Assembly: GCA_958510825.1 (NCBI GenBank) | Contig: OY294047.1 | Span: 54,233,365 to 54,297,364 of the forward strand | Direction: 5' to 3' | From: Brachypterus glaber | Lineage: Eukaryota > Arthropoda > Insecta > Coleoptera > Kateretidae | Length of the DNA: 64,000 nucleotides | Shown: piece by piece, positions 55,578-64,000 of the stretch | How the letters are laid out: each line of letters opens with the position of its first letter | Position numbering within the stretch: the stretch's first letter is position 1 | Program-made: the position numbers and the translations under genes | The notes under the pieces: model-generated | Seen by the model: only the letters and a program-made list of their open reading frames with translations | Databases searched by the model: none | What the model was told of the DNA's origin: nothing

Positions 55578-56107
55578 CATTTTTTTTTGCGAAAAGTTTT
55601 TATTACTAACAAGACTTTCCTACTTTTAGATTTTGAAATAGGGAAATGAAAAAAAAATGTAATGTAACTTGTTTTATTTATAAGTAACCCTTCCTAACCA
55701 AAAATCCTTACTTATTATACCCATTGCCCAACGGTGTGACCCATCCAAAAATTTGCAAAATCACCTTCTTTTAACGTCCGTGAGGTAATTAATCATGATT
55801 AAAGATATGGTCCTTCACAATTGATGATAAAAGAGTTAGTTCCCATCGCATTAATATGATGGTATAGAAATGTTAGGATTTTTGAACTCGGTCCAGGTAA
55901 ATAACCGGTTATTAATAAAACAGCGGTCATCTGGGTGTCAAACAATTTTAATCGAATGGATTAGGAACCCTAAATTTTTGAATTCTTGTTTTATTAAATG
56001 GTTCCTAAAGAAAATCATCTGTAGCAAAATTAAAGATATTGAATATATACCGGACATAAAATAAAGCTTCTAACACTGAAAGACAAATATGTACACGTAT
56101 ATGTATT
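55578..56107. other. AT-rich stretch, nothing recognised
   Basis: A 64-codon frame at 55870-56064 has no recognisable motif. No shared repeat. Confidence 0.45.
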
Positions 56108-56385
56108 GGGAAGTTTGGTGTAGTGGACCATCGCGTCGTACTTGACGAGTTTACTACCCAAAATAGCGTGAGTTCGATTCTCACCGGCGCCGATTTGCCT
56201 TTTTCAGTTAATTAATAATTGAAATTTGGCGAAGGCGTAAGTGAAGCGGACACTCCCTATAATTTGGTTCGAAAGTCAATTAAAGCCGGTGGTTCCCTCT
56301 ACTACTAGCTCATAAAGTCCTGGACTTAGGGGATGCTTAATTAAGTAGAATAGTACGAGGTTAAACAAAAATGTTATGTTATGTA
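56108..56385 (+). mobile_element. tRNA-derived SINE, copy 4 (head type 2, most complete)
   Basis: GGTGTAGTGGACCATCGCGT head, B box GAGTTCGATTCTC, body GGCGCCGATTTGCC ... AGCCGGTGGTTCCCTC ... CCTGGACTTAGGGGATGC, end TAGTACGAGGTTAAAC with an ATGTTATGTT tail. Confidence 0.9.
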
Positions 56386-56899
56386 ATATTGGTAGTTGTT
56401 GACTAAGTTAGTAAACTACTATTTATACTTTTTCCGAGGACAATCCTTGGTTATTACATAAATGGATTTTTTTTTACTTTATCGACTTTTTATTTATAAA
56501 AACAAGCTGATTTCCGTGGAAAAAAATCAGTGGGTTTTTTGATCTGTTTGTCAGTCTGTCTTTAAATAAAATTGTAACCACGAGGACTCAAGAACGCTTT
56601 GAGCTAAAGAATTAAGTCTTTAATTAAGACTTGGGCCACATGTTTCTTATCTGAGTTGTTGGTTTGCATTATTTTTGGTAAAAAGCGGGTGGGTGAGGTG
56701 TCAAAGGGGTTAAAACTATTACTTTTTGCGTTGGCTGGCTTTATATTGGTAAAAAAATTGTTTTATTGTAATAATTTTATTATTTTTTTTTTAGAAAATT
56801 TGTTTGTTGATTTTTTTTATTTCTTTTAGATTTGTTTTGCACCATAGCACTTTTTTGTTTTTTTTTTTTGTGATTATTATTTAAATTAAATTTATTGTA
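56386..56899. other. Unassigned stretch with a motif shared with 14165
   Basis: 56512-56720 holds GCTGATTTCCGT, GTCAGTCTGTC and AACCACGAGGACTCAAGAAC, a degenerate relative of 14165-14345 and 9286-9360 (inverted). No gene. Confidence 0.45.
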
Positions 56900-57052
56900 T
56901 AAAGGCCTATCCAGAAGCTTGCATAAGAACATAAAACATAAGAATGCGATGCCGTGATTGGTTTACAAGATACATGGCGGCACATCAAGCCAATCACGGC
57001 ATCGCATTCTTATGTATTATGTTCTTATGCGAGCCTGTGAATAGGCACTTAT
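56900..57052. mobile_element. Family F MITE, copy 3 (best-preserved)
   Basis: AAAGGCCTATCCAGAAGCTT to CGAGCCTGTGAATAGGCACTTA, with long inner pairing GAATGCGATGCCGTGATTGG / CCAATCACGGCATCGCATTC. Confidence 0.85.
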
Positions 57053-57206
57053 GCATTACTTATGTATACCCATTACAAAATAACCTTAATATCGAAAAAA
57101 TTTAAACTAATTTATCATGTATTTGCGTAATAAGGAAATCGATAATTGATTTTTGTTTATCGAATATATTAGCGAATTATACGACGCAATTTGTTAAACA
57201 GTACTT

Positions 57207-57332
57207 CGGCATTTGGTACTACTAAGAGTGCCGATGTACGCCAAGGGCGTATATTTTTTTTTCTATGGGGGGAGGTAATACCAAGATCTTATATTACATC
57301 GGCACTTAGTGCTACTAAGAGTGCCGTTGTAT
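57207..57332. repeat. Pair of hairpins around CGGCACTTAG
   Basis: CTACTAAGAGTGCCGATGTA and the direct copy CTACTAAGAGTGCCGTTGTA each follow CGGCAYTTRGT and can fold; TACATCGGCAC at 57297 is also inverse to GTGCCGATGTA at 57228. Confidence 0.6.
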
Positions 57333-57390
57333 TGAAATCTTCGCCGAAAAGTCCAAATCTTTGACCACGTTATTTTTACATTTCTCGACG

Positions 57391-57978
57391 TTTTAGACCA
57401 TTCTGAGTCGAAATCAGTAAAAAAAAATTTGCGTCCGTCTATCTGTCTGTCTGTCTGTCTGGGTGTAAACTCGACTTGCGGTTTTTTGCATATTGTTTCT
57501 TATCGTATTCCGAAGAGCTGATTAGATTTTGGGGGTAAACGATTGGGGGTAAGGGGGTAAAAATAGGGTAAAACTCCTATTTTTAGCGTTTTTTGTTTAT
57601 AATTAAGGTAATTATTATTGTATTTGGTTAATTTAGCACTTATATAATTATATAATTTTAAATTGGTCATAAAATGTTATAAACAACGTTTTCCTAAAAC
57701 GCATTGTTTTCGAGATATTGGCGTTTAAAGCAGTAAAGGGTTTTTTTAGCATATCTCACATATTTATTACCCGATTTCAAAAAATTATATTTTAAATAAA
57801 AGCAGTTTTAAGCCCTATAAAAAATGTTATATACAGTTTTTTGCTAGAATATAATGTTTTAAAGATACAGAATTTAATATCAAACAAAACACCTAGTTTG
57901 AAATTTGCAAACTAGATGGCTCTAGTGTACAATAGTGCCGATGTTTTGACAGGGTGCTTGCAACGTTTCATCTAGTTT
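57391..57978. repeat. Family L repeat, copy 2
   Basis: Direct, high-identity match to 21697-22293 from TTTTAGACCATTCTGAG to CATCTAGTTT, with small indels. A short partial (TTTTAGACCTTCCTGGG) follows at about 58165. Confidence 0.8.
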
Positions 57979-58265
57979 CTTTTAAAAAAATTAAAAAAAA
58001 AGGGAAAGTAATATAAAAAAGTATATTTTTAATGCAATACAAAAAAAATATTTCTGCCTTGGGGAGGGGGAGGTAATTACCCCTATTAGCCCCCTCATCT
58101 ACGCCCTTGATCATCGCCGATAAGTCAACATTTTTGACCATGTTTTCTTTCACATTTCTCGACATTTTAGACCTTCCTGGGTCGAAATCAGTTAAAGATT
58201 GCGTCCGTTTCTCTGACGTGCTTACAATTAATTTCCCTCATAAATAAATTTATTCTATTCTTTTT

Positions 58266-58671
58266 AATGGCGATTTCTCCCGTTAGATTAGACAGGGACA
58301 AAAGTTCTACCCAAAAAGGATAGAAGACATACACTCCCACTTTCACCCAACCAAACAAATTCTGTATTTGTTCTTTGTTGAACAAATACAATATTTACTT
58401 GGCCGGGCGAAAAGTGTAACTATATTATTTTTATTAAAGAAATTACTGGCGACATCTAAATTTTAGTAGGATTATCTTATTCTACATATTCACATTAGCT
58501 TCGTTCGTGCCGCTCAGTGCTACACTTTCCGGCCAACCAAATAAATACTGTATTTGTTGTATGAAAAACAAATACAGTATTTATTTGGTTGGCTGGAAAG
58601 TGTAGCACAAATGAGATAGAGATAGGGTAGACGTCTTTTGTTTCATAATTCTAGTTGTAGAGAGCTCCATT
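58266..58671 (+). mobile_element. Family G element, copy 3
   Basis: AATGGCGATTTCTCCCGTTA to GTAGAGAGCTCCATT. TTAA straddles each end (TTTTAATGG and CCATTAAAT). The same hairpins as the other copies. Confidence 0.84.
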
Positions 58672-59153
58672 AAATAAATTTTGCATTATTATAATACATT
58701 GTAATCATTGATACAATAAAACTTTCTTTGTTACAGTTAAAAATATTCATCGGTTCAAATTAATGTAATTTTATTGATATCTAGTGAAGAGTGTACTATG
58801 AAATGCGGAGCATTACATAATTAGTTTATATAACATATCAGTGCAAAACATGTTATCTTAATAAAGTTATAAATTTTAAAAAACTTTAAAAAAATGTATG
58901 GATAATTTTGAAATCTAAATAATTTAATAAAAATTTAATGATTTTCTATCGCTAAGAAATTTTTAACAAATAAATATTTTGCAATTTCAAGGCTAGAAGT
59001 TTTAACCCTTAACTGATCAGGCGTTGTCTGACAGACTGTTTTTTTTTTTTGTATTTTATTTTGGCGTTGTTTAACACTTTTACGCCATTGGTAACTGCGG
59101 GATTATTTTTGTATATATTTGTACTATAGACAAACACACTTTTTATAACCAAG
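58672..59153. other. AT-rich stretch, nothing recognised
   Basis: No gene. AAATGCGGAGCATTACATA near 58801 is a faint relative of the dispersed repeat at 45895. Confidence 0.45.
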
Positions 59154-59228
59154 GTCTATGTGGGAATTGAACCCACAACCCCGGGATCCAACAACAAACG
59201 CGCTAGCCATTGCGCTGCCGGGGTCGGC
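59154..59228 (-). repeat. tRNA-like sequence, probably a SINE head
   Basis: On the minus strand GCGCAATGGCTAGCGC could form a D arm and GTGGGTTCAATTCCCAC a perfect T arm. The 5' sequence does not pair with ATAGACC to make an acceptor stem, and the anticodon arm is irregular. So it is not a functional tRNA; a tRNA-derived SINE head of a third type, or a tRNA pseudogene, fits better. Confidence 0.55.
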
Positions 59229-59461
59229 AACCAACTAAGTTATTTAAGTAATAATTAAGAATATAATATTATATACATTTTCATTGTTTTTAGTTGCTTT
59301 TAGCGCTTAGTTTACAATTTTTTCATTTACGTTGACACTGGGGTTACCAACTGCGAGACTGATAGGGATATGGCCGACACAGGTGGGCATATCACCATGC
59401 AATTTAATTTAAAATACGTACAAATGCCACCTTAAGGTGGATTTGTCAAATTCTGTATAGG

Positions 59462-59707
59462 TAAGGGAACGTTCAAGTGTTACGTAACGCAAATTGTACC
59501 AAAGTTCATACACTTCATACCCCGTTTCTAGCGTTATTAAAGGCTGTGGAGATCTCATGTTTTGGCTACCCCTCCAAATAGGGGGTGTTTTAGGGGGGGT
59601 AGCCAAAATATAAAATCTCTACAGCCTTTAATAACGCGAGAAACCGGGGTATGAAGTGTATGAATTTTGGTACATTTTGCGTTACGTAATACTTGAACGT
59701 TCCCTAA
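59462..59707. mobile_element. Family E palindromic MITE, copy 4 (best-preserved)
   Basis: TAAGGGAACGTTCAAGTGTT to CTTGAACGTTCCCTA, ~115-bp arms and a short central GGGGGTGTTTTAGGGGGG. It serves as the uninterrupted reference for 51301-52447. Confidence 0.88.
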
Positions 59708-59738
59708 TGACCTTTTTTTAGTTATCTTTTTTTTATTG

Positions 59739-59953
59739 TATGATCTGTTTCATCAAGCAAGAGAGTAAATTAAAAATCGCACAGTTAATATTTTTACAAC
59801 TGGTTTGAATAGTATATGCTTGTGTATAGAATATAGTTATGTTTTATAAAATAAATCACGCAGTATATTCGCACATCCAATATTCGAATCTGTTTTGAAA
59901 ATTTTCACTGTGCGATTCTTAATTTACTATCTTGCTTGAAGAAACAGACCATA
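59739..59953. mobile_element. Family D MITE, copy 3
   Basis: TATGATCTGTTTCATCAAGC to GCTTGAAGAAACAGACCATA. Interior inverse to copies 1 and 2 (GAATAGTATATGCTTGTGTA). Confidence 0.85.
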
Positions 59954-60675
59954 GTTGGGAATTTTTCGTAGGTTCCCCTGTTTATAAGACAATGTCATTT
60001 TAGAAATTCCCATAAAAAGTACAAGACTAGACAGTTTATATCCTATTAATTTAGGGACGTCCTTTTTTAAATGTCTTAAGGTCACTCCCTATCTGACCTT
60101 GAAATAAGGGAAGAAAAAATTCAAATTTGTAATCCTTTGGGCAACGGTCACTTTTGACGGGAATTTTATTGACCCTTTTTTTATAAAACTCTTAGCTATT
60201 TTCAGGCCACAAAAATATTAGATTAATACTCAATTCATAAAACTCGACAAAAAAAATACGTTTTATTTAGATTCATTAAATAAAAGAAAATTTATAAAAA
60301 AATATTCATGCCAATCGCTATAAAAAATGTCGGAATTTCCTTCAAGATTGCCTTGAAAAATCTTGAAAATTACTTAAAAAAGGTAACACGTTTGGTAAAG
60401 TTTCTCGAATTTCCTGGAGAGATTACCTTCAAGATTTCCTGCAATTTTTACTCTCCAATTCCACAGCGGTTTCCCCCACTATTTAAACACAAAAAGGTGA
60501 TGCTTTCATACTATTAGAAAAAAGGTTTTAAAAATAAAAAGTATATATAGGGGGCGTCACCAAAAAAAAAAAACAAATATTTTGTTTTTAATAAATGATA
60601 TTAATGTTGGACCCTGGGGTCTCAAAACGACAATTTGAGATAAGAAAATGCGTGAAACATAGAGATTGGACTTAC
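59954..60675. other. AT-rich stretch, nothing recognised
   Basis: A 69-codon frame at 60308-60517 has no recognisable motif. Confidence 0.45.
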
Positions 60676-60970
60676 CTTGATGTTAGATTTTCTGGTGATG
60701 TCTGAGCTCAGAAATGGTGATGGATAGGCCCTGTCTCTATGTTCAGTAACGCGAAAAATGTTGTGTTGAAGTGGAACTGTATATCATAGGTGGTATCTAT
60801 AATCTCCTTTTTGCATAGCGAGTGACCGAAACAGCAATGGCCGGCGGCGATATTGATTGCTAATATCGATGTACGTGCTGCGTACCGAACTAATTACTAC
60901 TTACTTTTGCCAGGTTACTTCGGTCAACTCGTATGAGCCGCAATTCACACATTGCGGCGTTGCCAGATTC
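60676..60970 (-). other. Candidate untranslated first exon of a host gene
   Basis: On the minus strand the segment ends ...ACATCAAG followed by GTAAGTCC, a consensus splice donor (GT at 60674-60675). The segment is less AT-rich than its surroundings, belongs to none of the repeats here and begins with TCTGGCAACGCCGCAATGTG. There is no long frame. A second possible donor, AAAAGTAAGTAG, lies near 60908. This is inference from composition and one splice signal. Confidence 0.25.
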
Positions 60971-61744
60971 ACTGGGCAAAATTTCCCTTTATTTTAAAAA
61001 ATAATAAATAAATTTATATTTATTATTTGAACGAAACCTAAACAATTATCTTTAAATTTTAAGGAAAATAATAAGTTCTAATAAAAACATAAACATTATT
61101 GAGGGTGCCACATTTTAGTATTAAATATAATTTAATATTAAAAATAAATCTGTAAAGGGTAAACTAAGAAACGCGAAGCATTTTATATTTTTACAACTTG
61201 TTCGATATATTAAACGTGTGAGGACATTCCAAGATATAATTATTACAAGTTGTAATTTTAACCCTTTTTCCTTAACAATGGCCTAGACTTACTCCTTTTT
61301 AGACCAAAGGATAATGGTTTTCTAGTATCAAAATATTGTACCTTTTAGGTTTGAATTTTGTTACAAGTCTACAATGCATTTTTAATAATTGAAGAAAATT
61401 TGTTTGGTTTAAAACAAATATTTACTACAACTATTACTAATCTAAAAACATGCATAATTTTTGCAAAATATGAAGTCCAAATTAGTACTTTTTTGGGTCG
61501 GTTTTGGGAAGATGTGACTTTTTTTTAGTCAGCTGTTTTGGAGTAGGGTCCTGTAGGGAAAATGTCGTTGGTTGTTTTTAGGGGTGATGACCTTTTTTTA
61601 GTCGCCAACTTTTTTACAAGAAGGTGCAAAATCAGGATTTTGCGCGGTTAATATTTTTGTCTTACGCCGGTCGTGTCTAAAAAGCCGCTTCAAAAATAAA
61701 ACTAGTTTTAGTGACAATAAGGGTTTAATTTCATAAAAATATTT
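60971..61744. other. AT-rich stretch, nothing recognised
   Basis: No gene. The 61490-61620 part is G/T-rich on the plus strand. Confidence 0.45.
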
Positions 61745-62053
61745 ATAGTTATTTATGGTACTAGTGGGTAAATAGCCCATGAGAAAATTAACCTGTCAGC
61801 GTCAGCCAAGCAGGTTAATTTTCGAGAGGGCAATATTGGTTTAACCATGAGTGCCATACAAGCTTAGAAATTCATATTTTTATTAAAAATTTTAATGACA
61901 TTTACAAGAAAATAATTTGACAAGTGACAGTTGAGTGGGTAAAATAAATAATTATCCACTCAATAAAGTAAAAGCCACGCGGGGGTTATTATTGAGTTTA
62001 TCTATTTAAAATAAAGCTGGTAATTGTCTCATTATCTGTATGTATTGGATAAA
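61745..62053 (+). mobile_element. Family A hairpin element, copy 5
   Basis: ATAGTTATTTATGGTACTAG to TATTGGATAAA. Internal deletions: the AGTAAGATATTG part of the arm and the GTTTTATCCAATAAATAG part are missing. Confidence 0.85.
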
Positions 62054-63041
62054 GTATATTTTTTTACCTATTTGTTAATGAATATCTAGATTATTTTATG
62101 TATTTTAATAACTTTGTTATTCCTATGTCGTTAAATATTCCTTTTCTTGCATTTCCTGTTATTTTATAGTATTTAAAATATTTTTTGCACGACCAAGACT
62201 AAAACCTAATTTTACGCTTTCATTTTCGGGACTAAACTTGCCGTTTTTCTCCCAAGGGAATAAAAATCACGGCAACCTTGATAATACTAAAATATTATAC
62301 TTACTATGTGCTTTGCTGGTTCAAAAATTAGGTTTGGTGATGTTTTGTAATATATTTGGGATTCAAACCAATTTATTTGATTTTAAGAAAGAAAACCTTT
62401 AAAAATGACATTGTTATAACAATTTATACATAACTTAAAATTTATCATCTTCGTCCATTTTTTTGACGTTTGTGTCAACAATATTAAAAAACAATTGAAA
62501 TCGCGATAGCCGTGAAACTGACTTTTCGCAATTTATAGGCATCTTGATTAAATTACGAAAATAAAACAACCGATTTTAGACGCGTGGTTTTTAATTTTAA
62601 TTTTATCTACCTACCTAAATTATGTTTGTTTCTGCAAAAAATAGTGTTTATACCTCAGGACTAAACTTCGCTGTTTTAGTCCCTTGAATTTATGTTTCCC
62701 TCGCTCGCTACGCTCGCTCAGGAAACACTAATGCAGCGGGACTAAAACAGCCAGTTTAGTCCCTTGGTATATAAATAAGTATTAAAAAGTTTCTATTCTA
62801 CTTTTGCAGTAAATTTTTTGGATTAATTAATACCTAGACGTATACTGCCAGATTTTGATTTTGTGCAGGGGCGTACCGCAGTGCTGCCTAATTTTCTCGG
62901 CCCCCAATTTTTCCGGCCTCCCAAGTTATTACGAACTTTTCACATTCTTTCGAATTTGCTCCCCTTTTTATACCCACGCTTTAGCCGCCCCACGCTACGC
63001 CATTGGTTGTCCGAAATAATAAACTAAAAGGATCAAATAAA
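62054..63041. other. Unassigned stretch with a foldback at 62658-62762
   Basis: GGACTAAACTTCGCTGTTTT then AGTCCC pairs with GGGACTAAAACAGCCAGTTT, with an inner GTTTCC...GGAAAC hairpin around CGCTCGCTACGCTCGC. Half of it (GGGACTAAACTTGCCG) recurs near 62228. The 62860-63005 part is GC-richer without a frame. Confidence 0.55.
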
Positions 63042-63366
63042 TTTTATCCAATACATACAGATAATGACCAGCTTTATTTTAAATAGATAAACTCAATAAT
63101 AACCCCCACGTGGCTTTTACTTTATTGAGTGGATAATTATTTATTTTACCCACTCAACTGTCACTTGTCAAATTATTTTCTTGTAAATGTCATTAAAATT
63201 TTTAATAAAAATATGAATTTCTAAGCTATTTATTGGATAAAACCTTGGCACTCATGGGTAAACCGATATTGCCCTCTCGAAAATTAACCTGCTTGGTTGA
63301 CGCCTCGCAGGTTAATTTTCTCATGGGCAATATCTTACTTTACCCACTAGTACCATAAATAACTAT
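63042..63366 (-). mobile_element. Family A hairpin element, copy 6
   Basis: Minus-strand copy with an intact hairpin (GGCAATATC / GATATTGCC, AGGTTAATTTT / AAAATTAACCT). Confidence 0.86.
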
Positions 63367-63695
63367 TTCGTCACAATATTCGTCACTTTGAAAAATCAAG
63401 ACCCCACTGGGCCTATCCATGCGCGCGATTGCTCAGAATCGTCAAATTTCGTTGAGCCATAAGTCTGCATGTAAGTGACCCTTTTGTCGAAAAAAATTTC
63501 GCCTAGCCTTAACTAATTAAAAATAAATCTTTTCCATTATAATGGAAAAAGTTGTAGGGTGGGGAATCAATAAACCTGTCTGCATGTAAGCTAGTAGTTT
63601 GAGTTACTGTTATAAAATCTATAGCGACTGTTATTTGTACACATCTATACAGAATTGCGACATTATTTCCTACACAAAGAGAAATAAAAAATAAT
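63367..63695 (-). repeat. Extension beside family A, second copy
   Basis: Matches 6472-6814 closely in the same position relative to family A, up to GAGAAATAAAAAATAAT. Confidence 0.72.
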
Positions 63696-64000
63696 GTTAT
63701 ATTTTTTTCTTGTTTTATTAGAACAGAAAATAATTAAGAATAAAGTATTTTTTTTTTGCCAACGTTTCGGTCTTTATTGTAAGGCCATCTTCAGGGCTTG
63801 TTAAATAAATATTGTAAAGTTATATAAAAAATATTGAGTAAAAAATATAAATTGATGACATTGAAGGAAAAAATAATTTGAAATTGAAAGATGTCAAAGA
63901 AAAAAAAAAAAAGGTAACAGGTAAAAAATAGTCTTAACATTTAGCATCCACACATTGGCAGTGACAATACGTCTATGCCAGTGTGGATGCTAAATGTTAA
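63696..64000 (-). mobile_element. PLE-like terminal region running off the window
   Basis: Contains a hammerhead-variant motif (63758-63797) and a terminal inverted pair TTAACATTTAGCATCCACAC (63934 onward and ending at 64000). Other parts are AT-rich. The element probably continues past the window; its family is inferred from the ribozyme motif. Confidence 0.5.
63758..63797 (-). ncRNA. Small hammerhead variant (copy c)
   Basis: Minus strand: GCC, CTGAAGA, stem GGCCTT...AAAGACC with one mismatch, GAAACGTT, GGC. GCC/GGC give a short stem I and ACGT stands in place of stem III, as in the two variants at 37650 and 39864, though the sequence is otherwise different. Confidence 0.6.

Noticed and set aside
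59154..59228. Functional tRNA gene on the minus strand
   Set aside because: Good T and D arms, but the acceptor stem does not pair and the anticodon arm is irregular.

Overview
The window looks like AT-rich intergenic or intronic DNA of a large arthropod, most probably insect, genome. The reasons are the absence of closely packed long ORFs, tRNA-derived SINEs, a non-LTR retrotransposon RNase H tail of insect type, Penelope-like retroelements, many short inverted-repeat DNA transposons (MITEs) with TA or 8-10 bp target duplications, microsatellites, and a 200-N assembly gap at 21104-21303. The species cannot be fixed from the sequence. I see no convincing host protein-coding gene. The only host-gene candidate is a possible untranslated first exon with a consensus splice donor on the minus strand at 60676-60970, and it is weak.

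Protein-coding remnants are few. There are two 5'-truncated copies of one non-LTR element: 1066-1724, with (TAC)7 tail and 12-bp target duplication, and 19932-20520, frameshifted. There is also one 5'-truncated Penelope-like element (PLE) on the minus strand at 37603-38384, whose 216-codon frame carries a GIY-YIG endonuclease domain.

The rest is a layered set of repeats, labelled locally as families A-N. A is a ~330 bp hairpin-bearing element (6 copies). B is ~500 bp (4 copies plus one end). C is 254 bp and hAT-like (3). D is ~210 bp (3). E is ~240 bp and near-palindromic, with TACGTAACGC in its ends (about 7 copies or parts). F is ~150 bp (3). G is ~410 bp (3). H is ~690 bp with ends like ACAGGGTGATCAGTAAC (4). 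I is ~720 bp and mariner-like (2). J (2-3), K (2), L is ~590 bp (2), M is ~280 bp (2), and N is rich in GGATAT (3). Four SINE copies of two head types are present. Several insertions are nested, so relative ages can be read: a PLE inside older PLE terminal repeats, a 903-bp TA element inside family E, family B inside family H, and a 1.06-kb foldback in the edge of family A.

The most interesting signal is a set of hammerhead ribozyme motifs in the PLE pieces. Four 45-nt motifs show the full type I core (33543-33587, 38412-38456, 38620-38664, 38973-39017). Three more are of the small kind, with a self-complementary ACGU in place of stem III (near 37654, 39864 and 63758). Hammerheads in PLEs are known in general; these copies and their nesting are read directly here.
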